A program made the position numbers and the translations under genes. A model generated the notes under the pieces. The model made no database searches and had not been told where the DNA came from. It saw nothing but the letters and a program-made list of their open reading frames with translations. A stretch of DNA of 64,000 nt from Blautia sp. (lineage in GTDB: Bacteria; Bacillota; Clostridia; Lachnospirales; Lachnospiraceae): assembly GCA_017515325.1 (NCBI GenBank), contig JAFWGA010000040.1, positions 1 to 64,000 of the forward strand, read 5' to 3'. This document shows, one piece after another, positions 55,409 to 63,448 of the stretch (positions are counted from its first letter, which is position 1; every line of letters starts with the position of its first letter).

Positions 55409-55995
55409 TTGTCGAATCCCTTCCTTTGTTTCTCTTTTCCCTTGCCCTTTCTCAACCTGCGCAGGACAGAAGAAGAAACCTGCGCCCCGGTATCCACAGC
55501 CTTTTTTGCCATTGGTCCTGCCGTTTCCTGAACGGCACAGATCTTGTCAGCGGCACAGACAACCCAGCCTTCCTTTGTTTTCGGCGGAGAAAGGGTAAGG
55601 GGAAACATATGATGACGAATGATATCCCGTTCCACATCTGTCAGATTAAAATCCTTGCTGGCGTTTTTTTCTGCTGTCTTGGGGTGACTGAAGCCATGCA
55701 GACCCTCTGTACATTCTTCCTGATGATGCCAATCATACAGAAAATAGTCGTGCAGCAAGGCGCCCCTGAGCAATGATTCCTGGTGTACCTTCAGCTTCAG
55801 TTTTTCGGCCAGCCACTGGCTCATATCCGCAACGCGGATGCTGTGCTCGTGTACCGTTGTGGTTCCGTGTTGAATGGCCTCCTTCTCTTCGGCGAACCTG
55901 CCTCTTTGTTCCAGGAGTTCCACCATTTTCTCTCTTTTTTTCTTTCTTCTGTTGGCGGAGAAATTCTTAAAGCACGTATCACTTGTTTTTTTCAT
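55405..55995 (-). CDS. HD-domain phosphohydrolase-like protein
   Basis: A 196-residue protein with a Lys/Arg-rich N-terminus and an HD-domain core: HEHSIRVADMSQWLAEKL, LLRGALLHDYFLYDW with the HD pair, HPKTAEKNA and RDIIRHHMFPL, and a basic tail (RLRKGKGKEKQRKG). HD proteins hydrolyse nucleotides or phosphate esters; the substrate here is unknown. It overlaps folA by four bases, so both are made together. TTAGGAGA precedes the ATG. A repeat fragment lies just upstream. Confidence 0.88.
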   Translation of the reverse strand: MKKTSDTCFKNFSANRRKKKREKMVELLEQRGRFAEEKEAIQHGTTTVHEHSIRVADMSQWLAEKLKLKVHQESLLRGALLHDYFLYDWHHQEECTEGLHGFSHPKTAEKNASKDFNLTDVERDIIRHHMFPLTLSPPKTKEGWVVCAADKICAVQETAGPMAKKAVDTGAQVSSSVLRRLRKGKGKEKQRKGFDK

Positions 55996-56020
55996 CCAAT
56001 TCTCCTAAGGCTCTGTAATT

Positions 56021-56070
56021 ATAGTAAACGGACAAAATGATTCCTACGGATTGTTCCGCGCTTCGCGCTC
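56021..56070 (+). repeat. Truncated two-hairpin element upstream of the HD gene
   Basis: ATAGTAAACGGACAAAATG matches the reverse complement of the pta-side end of copy B; ATTCCTACGGA follows, as at the other end of copy C. The middle is missing, as if deleted. GCGC-TTC-GCGC forms a small hairpin. Confidence 0.5.
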
Positions 56071-56111
56071 CCCTTTAAGGTGTATATGCCAAAGCCGAAC
56101 AGCCTGCTTTA

Positions 56112-59100
56112 TCATTTCACATAAGTGCCCAGCATCCCTGCCAATACCTCGACATCGATAGGCTTGGCAATATGATCATTCATTCCGGCCTGTTTACATC
56201 TTAATGCATCCTCCGCAAAGGCGTTGGCCGTCATAGCCACGATGGGGATCTTCTTCGCATAGGGGCGGTTCATGGCTCGGATCGCTTTTGTCGCTTCATA
56301 CCCGTTCATATTTGGCATTTGGACATCCATGAAGATCATGGAATAATACCCGTCAGCAGAAGCAGCCAGCAGCTTCACCGCCTCTTCTCCGTCCTTTGCC
56401 CAGTCTACCTCTACTCCGGTCATTTCCAGAAAGTCTGTGGCGATCTCCGCATTGAGCTCCTGATCCTCCGCCAGCAGAACCCGTCGGCCTTCCAGCCCCA
56501 TCTCCTCCAGCTTCCGCAAGGGTGCCTCCAGATCCTCCGTCGGATGATTATTCACAAGAGAGTGGAAAAGATTGGCAAGCTTGGTGCGGAAAAGCGGCTT
56601 ACTGATAAAGGAACTGGCTCCGGCCTCCCTGGCCTCCTGTTCAATCTGGGTCCAGTCATAGGCAGAGAAGATGATAATCGGCATATTCGCTCCCACCAGC
56701 CTCCGGATCTGCCGGACCGTCTCCACACCGCCCTGGTCAGGCAGCTTCCAGTCGATGATGGCGGCAAAGAAATCCCGACCCTGTTCCTGACGGATCTTAA
56801 CCCTGTCTACAGCAGCCTTTCCGGAGAGAACCCATTCGCTGTTCATCCCCATATCGCCAAGGAGCTCACAGGTGGATTCACAGCAGACAGGATCATCATC
56901 CGCAACCAGGATGTGGAGGTTGAGGAAACTGGCAAAGTCAATGCGCTCCGTATTCTGAAGCTTCAGATACATGGTAACGGTAAATTTGGAGCCTTCTCCA
57001 TATGTGCTCTCTACATCTATGTCTCCCCCCATCATGCGGACGATGTTCCGGGTAATCGCCATGCCCAGACCGGTGCCCTGAATACCGGCGGTCTGCTTGT
57101 CATTTGCCCGGGCAAAGGGTTCAAAAAGATGTTTGAGGAACTCCTCTGTCATGCCATACCCGTTGTCCTCAAAGATGAACTGATAATGGCCGAACCCCGG
57201 CATACTGGTGGGAGTTTCCCTGACACTGAGGGAAATCTTTCCGCCATTGGGCGTATACTTGATGGCATTGCTCATGATATTGACAAACACCTGCTCGATA
57301 CGCCGACTGTCCCCGATCAGCTGTTCATGCTCCACATTGACGATATTCACCCGGAAGGAATGCTCATGGGCCTGCATCTGAGACCTGGTCATGGCCAGCA
57401 TGCCGTCAATCAGCTCAGCCAGACAGAATTCCTCCTCCTGCAGCTCTACCTTCCCGGACTCAATCTTGTTCATATCCAGCACTTCGTTGATCAGGGAGAG
57501 CAGATGATTGGAGGAATCCGTGATCTTTTTTAAACAGTCCGCCACCCGCTCCCGGTCGTCGAGGTGATTGATGGCGATCGTCGTCATTCCGATAATCCCG
57601 TTCATAGGGGTACGCATATCATGGCTCATGCTTGAGAGGAAATCACTCTTGGCACTGTTGGAGGCATTGGCAGCATCAATAGCCTCCTGCAGAGCCTGCC
57701 GGATTTGCAGATCCTTGCGCACCTCCTCATCCACATCCTTGAATCCGGTAACGATGTTGATTTCATCGTTGCCCAGATCCAGCTTGGCAAACTCAACCCG
57801 ATAGTAACGGATCTCGTTCTCGAAAACCCGACGGAAGGGTACGGAATAGATCAGCTTGTTCTGTGTATTATGGATGATCTTCTCAGGCGTAACCGCTTCC
57901 AGGAATTGCTGCCGGTCTTCCTCCAGCACAAGTTTTGAATAGAAAACAAAGGCGTCATAGTACCTGTTTATCTTCACGGCCTCCTGGGCAGGAAGGATAT
58001 GTGTCATCTTCTCGTCAATCCGGTAGAGCTCAAACCGCTGTGTCTGTATGTCGCTGATCAGCCAGACAGAGTCATAAACCTGGGTCAGTGCCTCGATAAC
58101 AGCGGCGCGCTGATTGAGGGAGCGCTGGATCTGCTGATCCTTGCGAACCTCCTCGTCAACATTTTTGAAACCGGCAACGATGCCGGCTTTCCCGCCGGGC
58201 AATCCCACCTTGGCAAACTCCAGCCGGTAAAAACGTATCCCGTCTTCGAAGACCCGACGGAAGGGAATGGAGTATATCGCTTTATTATCGGTATTGCTGA
58301 CAATAATTTCCGGCTTGACCTCATCCAGAAAACGCTGCCTGTCTTCTTCCAAAACCAGCTGTGAATAGAAAGCGAAAGCCTCGGAAAACTTTTTGATCTT
58401 TACCGCTACATGGGCAGGCAGGAGGTGTTCCATCTCCTTATCAATCCGGAACAGGTCAAAGCTCTCCGACTCTACATCATTGATGAGCCAGACAGAATCG
58501 TATGCCTTGGTGAGAGCTTCAATGACAGCAGAACGCAGGGCTTTGTCGGATTCTGCCCGTTCATGCTTATCCGTCGTATCGGTAATAAAGACATAATACA
58601 AGCCATTCTGGTCATCCAATCTGATATAATGACCATAGTCTTCCACCCAGCGAGTCCGGCCATCCTTGCGGATGATTCGATATTCCACAAAATCAAGATC
58701 GGAATGATTGTCACTCATCTGGTTTTTTATGGAAGTGGAAACCCTCTGATAATCTTCGGGATGGACCATCCCCTGGAAAGAAAAGCCGGAAAAAGTCCTG
58801 AAATCCTCCAGGCTGTCACAACCGTATATCTCACATACCGCTTTGTTGGCATACACCAATTCTTCACTCGAGTCAGCCTTATAGATAAAGAAACCGCCAG
58901 GCATATGCTCGCCAACCTGCTCAAAGACAAACAGTTCGGAAAGCGCCTTGTCAATGTCGGATTGGATGTGATACCACATATGGGCAAGTCGTACCCCTGT
59001 CACGGTGCAGACATGTTTTCCATGGGCATGAACCACCCGATACTCGGATCCCTTCCCTGTTCTTGTCCGGTATACGACATCCAGTTCATCATCACCGCTG

Positions 59101-59342
59101 CCAGCGAAGCACAAAATGGCTTTCGAAACCCGTTCCCTGTCTTCCGGATGTATATTCTTGTCCAAGCCATGCTCCATACTGGAAATCGCCTGTTCCCGAT
59201 CTGCATATCCGAACAGCTCGCAAAACCCATCTGAGACAAGAAGAGTGATGATCTGGTTGTCAAAAAACTGATAGACTGCAAACGGCTGCTGCAGTCCTTC
59301 CAGGACTGCCCTCACCTCGTCTGAGAAAGCGTATCGGTACAT
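56112..59342 (-). CDS. Hybrid histidine kinase with PAS sensors and two receiver domains
   Basis: A 1076-residue soluble sensor kinase. Two PAS-type domains (about 10-130 and 145-270) are followed by two tandem copies of an unassigned sensor unit of about 130 residues (about 281-410 and 414-545). Then come HisKA with SHDMRTPMNGIIGM, an ATPase domain (NAIKYTPNGGKISLSV, GLGMAITRNIV), receiver 1 (VADDDP, IIDWKLPD) and receiver 2 (LAEDQELNAEIA, FMDVQMPNMNG, MTANAFAEDAL). Both receivers keep the phosphorylatable Asp. No Hpt domain, membrane segment or separate response regulator is visible. It has its own promoter. Confidence 0.93.
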   Translation of the reverse strand: MYRYAFSDEVRAVLEGLQQPFAVYQFFDNQIITLLVSDGFCELFGYADREQAISSMEHGLDKNIHPEDRERVSKAILCFAGSGDDELDVVYRTRTGKGSEYRVVHAHGKHVCTVTGVRLAHMWYHIQSDIDKALSELFVFEQVGEHMPGGFFIYKADSSEELVYANKAVCEIYGCDSLEDFRTFSGFSFQGMVHPEDYQRVSTSIKNQMSDNHSDLDFVEYRIIRKDGRTRWVEDYGHYIRLDDQNGLYYVFITDTTDKHERAESDKALRSAVIEALTKAYDSVWLINDVESESFDLFRIDKEMEHLLPAHVAVKIKKFSEAFAFYSQLVLEEDRQRFLDEVKPEIIVSNTDNKAIYSIPFRRVFEDGIRFYRLEFAKVGLPGGKAGIVAGFKNVDEEVRKDQQIQRSLNQRAAVIEALTQVYDSVWLISDIQTQRFELYRIDEKMTHILPAQEAVKINRYYDAFVFYSKLVLEEDRQQFLEAVTPEKIIHNTQNKLIYSVPFRRVFENEIRYYRVEFAKLDLGNDEINIVTGFKDVDEEVRKDLQIRQALQEAIDAANASNSAKSDFLSSMSHDMRTPMNGIIGMTTIAINHLDDRERVADCLKKITDSSNHLLSLINEVLDMNKIESGKVELQEEEFCLAELIDGMLAMTRSQMQAHEHSFRVNIVNVEHEQLIGDSRRIEQVFVNIMSNAIKYTPNGGKISLSVRETPTSMPGFGHYQFIFEDNGYGMTEEFLKHLFEPFARANDKQTAGIQGTGLGMAITRNIVRMMGGDIDVESTYGEGSKFTVTMYLKLQNTERIDFASFLNLHILVADDDPVCCESTCELLGDMGMNSEWVLSGKAAVDRVKIRQEQGRDFFAAIIDWKLPDQGGVETVRQIRRLVGANMPIIIFSAYDWTQIEQEAREAGASSFISKPLFRTKLANLFHSLVNNHPTEDLEAPLRKLEEMGLEGRRVLLAEDQELNAEIATDFLEMTGVEVDWAKDGEEAVKLLAASADGYYSMIFMDVQMPNMNGYEATKAIRAMNRPYAKKIPIVAMTANAFAEDALRCKQAGMNDHIAKPIDVEVLAGMLGTYVK

Positions 59343-59382
59343 ACTGCTAAACCCCTTTCGCTAAAAAGCATAGCTCTCTTCT

Positions 59383-59421
59383 CATGAATCCGCAGTAATT
59401 GGTGCGCATCCGGTATTCATA
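59383..59421 (-). repeat. Element-type repeat fragment in the kinase leader
   Basis: On the minus strand GGATGCGCACCAATTACTGC and GGATTCATG match the left end of the 97-nt elements (GTATGCGCACGAATTTACTGC, GGAATCATG) with a few changes. Confidence 0.55.
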
Positions 59422-59434
59422 AGTATTCCTAAAT

Positions 59435-59463
59435 ATCATACTACACTTTGTCTTCGAATACAA
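59435..59463 (-). promoter_or_regulatory. Promoter of the hybrid kinase
   Basis: TTGTAT (59463-59458) and TATGAT (59440-59435) are spaced by 17 bases on the minus strand. Confidence 0.55.
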
Positions 59464-59510
59464 CGATGGAAGAAAAACGTTTCTGTTTCCTCCTTTCCTG
59501 GATGGCTGTG

Positions 59511-59540
59511 TTGCCATCCATCCCTTGGGGGGTGTATAAT
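59511..59540 (+). promoter_or_regulatory. Promoter of preA-sigma-like-thyA
   Basis: TTGCCA (59511-59516) and TATAAT (59535-59540) are spaced by 18 bases. The right arm of a 7-bp inverted repeat (59500-59519) overlaps the -35 box. Confidence 0.65.
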
Positions 59541-59569
59541 ACAGGCGAGGAAAGCACAACCACACCTAA

Positions 59570-59605
59570 CCCTTGCGGCGGGCTGCTGGCCTGAGTCGTT
59601 GCGAG
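59570..59605 (-). repeat. Short-type repeat in the preA leader
   Basis: On the minus strand CTCGCAACGACTCAGGCCAG and CAGCCCGC match the fbp-upstream element (CTCGCAACGATTCAGATCAG, CAGCCCGC). Confidence 0.55.
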
Positions 59606-59693
59606 GCAACTTTCCAATCCTTTCGGCCTGTGCGGTTCCTGAAGTGGCCGATAGAAACGCACAGGTTGAATCATTCATATGAGGGTTCCTGAT

Positions 59694-61196
59694 ATGTTGT
59701 ATAGGAATGAGATAATATCCCGATCAGAAATGATCCGATGTGCACTTTGCCTTGATGCCCCTTGTGACGCTGCCTGCGAAAAGCTGATGCCCTCCGGGCT
59801 GCTTCGCAGTATCTGGTTTTCCAATGAGCAGACCGCAGCCCAAAGACTCCCCGAACAGAATCTGTGCGCGATCTGCCCGGCTCCTTGTGAACAGGCATGC
59901 GTAAGACCCGGAGAAGTCCCCATCCGCGGTCTGATCCACAGGCTTTACGAGCAGGTGAGACCGGAATGTGAGATACCGGCTCCGGCAGATGAAAGCCTTC
60001 TTGCCTGTGACCTTTGCGGGATTCCTCTTGAGAATCCCTTCCTGCTGTCCTCTTCCGTGGTGGCCAGCAGCTATGACATGTGTGCCCGTGCCTTTGAAGC
60101 GGGATGGGCAGGTGCCTGTTTCAAAACGGTCTCCTCTCTGGATATCCATGAAGCTTCCCCTCGCTTTTCCGCTATTACCGGAAACGATGGCAGCATCATC
60201 GGTTTCAAGAATATTGAACAGCTTTCTGATCATTCTGTGGCGGAAAACATGGAAATTTTCCGAAGGCTCAAGGATAACTATCCATCCAAATTTATTCTTG
60301 CTTCCATCATGGGGCAGAATGAAGAGGAGTGGGGAACTCTGGCAAGGCTGTGTGAAGAAAACGGGGCAGATGCCGTGGAACTGAACTTTTCCTGTCCCAA
60401 CATGGCAGAGGGAGGGCTGGGAAGCGATATCGGTCAGGTGCCTGAGCTGGTGGAGCGATTTACAGCCTCAGCGAAAAGAAGCTGTCATATCCCCGTACTG
60501 GCCAAACTGACACCGAATGTCGCCAATATGAGTCCGGCGGCAGAAGCGGCCAAAAGAGGAGGAGCAGATGGCATTGCCGCCATAAACACAATCAAGTCCA
60601 TCGTCAACGTAGATCCCCATACTTATGTCTCAGCGCCTGCCATCCATGGTCAAAGCGCTGTCGGCGGCTACAGCGGCTGCGCCGTTAAACCGATCGCCCT
60701 GCGTTTTATCGCAGAGCTGGGACAGAATCCTGCACTCTCGGGTATGCATCTTTCTGCCATGGGCGGTGTGGAAACATGGCGGGACGCTTTGGAATTCATT
60801 CTGCTTGGCGGGGGCTCTATTCAGGTTACAACAGCCGTTATGCAGTATGGATATCGGATTATCGATGATTTAAAATCGGGTCTCAATCTGTATTTAGCGG
60901 AAAAAGGCTTTACCGGTATAAAGGACGTCATCGGCCTTGGTCTGGATACCTTGAGCAATACTACGGATGTACTGGAACGGGATACCGTAATCTTCCCCCG
61001 ATTCATCCGGGAGAAGTGTATCGGCTGCGGACGCTGTCAGATTTCCTGCGCGGACGGCGGGCATCAGGCCATACAGCTTACCCCTGAACGTCGTCCGGTG
61101 CTGGACGGGAAAAAATGTGTAGGTTGTCATCTCTGTCTTCTGGTCTGTCCGCAACAGGCCATCACCAGGGTCAGAAAACGCATAAAAAGAAAGTAG
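59694..61196 (+). CDS. preA: PreA-like dihydropyrimidine dehydrogenase with N-terminal iron-sulfur domain
   Basis: A 500-residue protein with three parts. The N-terminal ~90 residues carry two Cys clusters (CALCLDAPCDAACEK and CAICPAPCEQACVR) typical of the electron-entry domain of PreT/GltD. A dihydroorotate-dehydrogenase-like TIM barrel (about 105-420) has NFSCPNM, LAKLTPNV, INTIKSIV, GGYSGCAVKPIALR and VTTAVMQYGYRII. A C-terminal pair of 4Fe-4S motifs ends it (CIGCGRCQISCADGG, CVGCHLCLLVCPQQA). It likely reduces pyrimidines or a similar substrate with FMN; fusion of a PreT-type domain to PreA is uncommon. Start chosen at ATG 59694 with GAGGG upstream; ATG 59679 is possible. Confidence 0.85.
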   Translation: MLYRNEIISRSEMIRCALCLDAPCDAACEKLMPSGLLRSIWFSNEQTAAQRLPEQNLCAICPAPCEQACVRPGEVPIRGLIHRLYEQVRPECEIPAPADESLLACDLCGIPLENPFLLSSSVVASSYDMCARAFEAGWAGACFKTVSSLDIHEASPRFSAITGNDGSIIGFKNIEQLSDHSVAENMEIFRRLKDNYPSKFILASIMGQNEEEWGTLARLCEENGADAVELNFSCPNMAEGGLGSDIGQVPELVERFTASAKRSCHIPVLAKLTPNVANMSPAAEAAKRGGADGIAAINTIKSIVNVDPHTYVSAPAIHGQSAVGGYSGCAVKPIALRFIAELGQNPALSGMHLSAMGGVETWRDALEFILLGGGSIQVTTAVMQYGYRIIDDLKSGLNLYLAEKGFTGIKDVIGLGLDTLSNTTDVLERDTVIFPRFIREKCIGCGRCQISCADGGHQAIQLTPERRPVLDGKKCVGCHLCLLVCPQQAITRVRKRIKRK

Positions 61197-61261
61197 AAAA
61201 GACAGGCAGCCCAAATGGTGGGAGACAAGGGCTGAACAGCAGCATAGGAAGGGATGTACAA

Positions 61262-61996
61262 ATGGAACTTTCTGACTTTCGGGAGGCATTGGAGCAATTG
61301 AAAAGCGCTGCGGCGGAACAGGGGATGTGTCTTTCGGCGGGGCAGCTTCATGAGGTTTTAGGTCGGCTGAACCTGGACGAGGCTCAGCAGACTCTTGTGG
61401 TTCAGTATTTGGAGCAGAAAGGGATTTCCGTGCCGGATGCCCTTGTCTTTCCGGGAACCCTATGTCCTCCCTCTGATGAGGAGAAGGAATGGTATGCGCA
61501 ATATCTTCAGAGTCTTCCGCGAGGGAATCCTGAGCTTTTGCTTCGGCACAGGAGCCTTCTGGCCGACTCTGCTTCTGCGCAGGAGCTTGGGAATCTGAAC
61601 CAGGAGATCGTAACCGCCTTTTTGCCCCGGGCTGCGCAATTGGCTTTTGAAAAAAACTGCAGGCAAATGCCTTTGATGGACCTGGTACAGGAGGCCAATA
61701 TTGCTTTGACCATCGCCGTGGCAGATCTGACGGTTCAGACCATAGAGGATCTGGAAGCAGCTGTGCTTAGAGGCATCGTCGACGCTGTGCGCAGCCAGGT
61801 GGATCAGGAGGCATCTGATCAGGCTCTGATCGGTAAGGTTGCCGATCTGGAGAAGGCTGTCCGGGAGCTGAACGATGGAGAAGGGGAGTCATTTACGGTC
61901 GCGGAACTCGCCGTAATCCTTGATATGGAGGAAGAAGAGATTCACAGGATTCTGAAGCTGACCGGCGATGATGTGAAGCGTGACACGGAAAAATGA
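61262..61996 (+). CDS. Truncated sigma-70-like protein of unknown role
   Basis: A 244-residue acidic protein starting at ATG 61262 with AGGAAGG upstream. Residues 8-56 resemble sigma region 1.1 (EQLKSAAAEQGMCLSAGQLHE, then VVQYLEQKGISV). Residues 111-155 resemble regions 2.1/2.2 (LPRAAQLAFEKNC, MDLVQEANIALTIAV, compare SFLDLIQEGNIGLMKAV in housekeeping sigma). Residues 207-235 resemble region 3.1 (FTVAELAVILDMEEEEIHRIL). The -10-binding aromatic helix 2.3/2.4 and all of region 4 are absent. It may therefore bind core RNA polymerase without promoter recognition. It lies 65 nt after preA and 13 nt before thyA. Confidence 0.65.
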   Translation: MELSDFREALEQLKSAAAEQGMCLSAGQLHEVLGRLNLDEAQQTLVVQYLEQKGISVPDALVFPGTLCPPSDEEKEWYAQYLQSLPRGNPELLLRHRSLLADSASAQELGNLNQEIVTAFLPRAAQLAFEKNCRQMPLMDLVQEANIALTIAVADLTVQTIEDLEAAVLRGIVDAVRSQVDQEASDQALIGKVADLEKAVRELNDGEGESFTVAELAVILDMEEEEIHRILKLTGDDVKRDTEK

Positions 61997-62009
61997 AGGA
62001 GGCCATATC

Positions 62010-62915
62010 ATGAGCTATGCAGACAGAATATTCAAAGAAACCATACAGCGCATCCTGTCAGAAGGGGTATCAGATGAAGATCGACCGGTGAGGCCTCGCT
62101 GGAAGGATGGAACCCCTGCTCACACCCTGGCTGTTTTCGGCGTGACTAACCGCTATGATCTGAGTAAGGAATTCCCCATCATGACGCTGCGGCGTACCTA
62201 TTGGAAAAGCGCCTGGGATGAAATTTCCTGGATCTGGCAGAAAAAGAGTTCCAATGTGCATGATCTTCATTCCCATGTCTGGGACGAATGGGCAGATGAA
62301 AGCGGATCCATCGGTAAAGCCTATGGCTATCAGATGGGCAAGCTCTCCCGCTATCGCGATGTTACCCGGCAAGGTCTTGTCAGAGCCTTCAAAGACACTC
62401 TTCCTCAACGAACGCTTCGTTTCGAGGATGACTGCTGCCTTATGGATCAGGTGGACAGAGTGATCTACCAGCTGGTCAATGATCCTGCTTCCCGCCGCAT
62501 CATGACCAATATGTACTGTACCGAGGATCTGGCAGATATGGCGCTATATCCTTGTGCTTACTCCATGACCTTCTCTGTCATCGGCCATAAGCTCAATGCC
62601 ATCCTGAACCAGCGTTCCCAGGATATGGTTACCGCCAACAATTGGAATACGGTGCAGGCTGCCATGGTGGTATATGCCATGAGCTCGGCCTATGGCTTCG
62701 AACCGGGAGAGCTGGTTCATGTGATTGCCAACTGCCACCTGTATACCCGTCACATTGATATTGCCAGATCCCTGATGGAAAAGGAAGAACTGCCGGCTCC
62801 GGCCTTCTGGATCGATCCGGATATCCGGGATTTTTATTCCTTCCGTTCTGACAGCTTCAGGCTCGACAATTACCGCTATCACGAATTCCATGATACCATC
62901 GAGGTTGCGATCTGA
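62010..62915 (+). CDS. thyA: Thymidylate synthase (divergent ThyA)
   Basis: A 301-residue ThyA converting dUMP to dTMP with methylene-tetrahydrofolate. Catalytic Cys lies in LYPCAYSMTFSV; usual ThyA has PPCH, so the following His is Ala here. Other key features remain: WDEWADESGSIGKAYG, NQRSQDM with the phosphate-binding Arg, NNWNTVQAA in place of GxPFNIA with the Asn kept, and HLYTRHID. The start is at ATG 62010 after AAGGAGG. This variant occurs in several Clostridia as I recall. It is co-transcribed with the sigma-like gene; folA is 7 kb away. Confidence 0.93.
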   Translation: MSYADRIFKETIQRILSEGVSDEDRPVRPRWKDGTPAHTLAVFGVTNRYDLSKEFPIMTLRRTYWKSAWDEISWIWQKKSSNVHDLHSHVWDEWADESGSIGKAYGYQMGKLSRYRDVTRQGLVRAFKDTLPQRTLRFEDDCCLMDQVDRVIYQLVNDPASRRIMTNMYCTEDLADMALYPCAYSMTFSVIGHKLNAILNQRSQDMVTANNWNTVQAAMVVYAMSSAYGFEPGELVHVIANCHLYTRHIDIARSLMEKEELPAPAFWIDPDIRDFYSFRSDSFRLDNYRYHEFHDTIEVAI

Positions 62916-62997
62916 TTTCAGATGCAGACTCTACCGACATAGCTCTTTTCCCTTCGTCGTTAGGGCAGTAGCTCATTTGCCGCTTCTTCACGGCTGC

Positions 62998-63055
62998 GGG
63001 ACAGGCATATTTCCATGACGAAGACTCTCCATCGCCATGGAAATATGCCTGTCCC
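62998..63055. repeat. 20-bp perfect inverted repeat between thyA and the PH-like gene
   Basis: GGGACAGGCATATTTCCATG (62998-63017) pairs fully with 63036-63055 around an 18-base loop. No T-run follows on either strand. It lies in a convergent gap. Confidence 0.85.
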
Positions 63056-63065
63056 GCTATGCCGT

Positions 63066-63434
63066 TTATCTGATCGAATAAGACGGTTTCTTGCCGTCTA
63101 TGCTCATGACAGGTATGATTTTTTTGTCTTTTTTATCCTTTTCCGAACAGGCCAGGATAAAGTTCTTGATCTCAGCAGCCTTATGGATGTGCCTTAAAAC
63201 CATAACCGGGTCAGTGATATCATATCCTTTGCACTTTACGGTACCCAGGCCAAGGATTCGCTCAAGAAAGCTGACTTCGAGGCGGACCTCCTGGATACTG
63301 TACATATATGCGCTGTCCTCTGTCTGTCTGAACAGGCCGCGGCGGGTCGTAATTTCATGCTCGTCAATCATATGAACGGTAAGGGAAACAGGAAGCCCCA
63401 GAAACAGGGAGCATTCTCTCTCCTTGTATGTCAT
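63066..63434 (-). CDS. Small bacterial PH-like domain protein
   Basis: A 122-residue protein starting at ATG 63434-63432 (GCGAGGTG upstream). The pattern ECSLFLGLPVSLTVHMIDEHEITTRRGLFRQTEDSAYMYSIQEVRLEVSFLERILGLGTVKCKGYD is typical of bacterial PH (YdbT/DUF304-like) domains, without their usual membrane helices. The C-terminal part is Lys-rich. It follows the glycerophosphotransferase-like gene by 14 nt. Function unknown. Confidence 0.7.
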   Translation of the reverse strand: MTYKERECSLFLGLPVSLTVHMIDEHEITTRRGLFRQTEDSAYMYSIQEVRLEVSFLERILGLGTVKCKGYDITDPVMVLRHIHKAAEIKNFILACSEKDKKDKKIIPVMSIDGKKPSYSIR

Positions 63435-63448
63435 GGTATCACCTCGCA

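Larger units (their letters stand above)
59343..59693. other. Divergent intergenic region, hybrid kinase and preA
   Basis: About 350 nt hold a minus promoter for the kinase, a plus promoter for preA, an element-type repeat in each leader, and the inverted repeat GGATGGC-TGTGTT-GCCATCC (59500-59519) that overlaps the preA -35 box. No gene is seen. Confidence 0.65.

Noticed and set aside
62010-62915. Inactive thymidylate synthase because PPCH reads YPCA
   Set aside because: The catalytic Cys, phosphate-binding Arg, substrate-binding Asn and Tyr are kept, and the same variant pattern occurs, as I recall, in other Clostridia.
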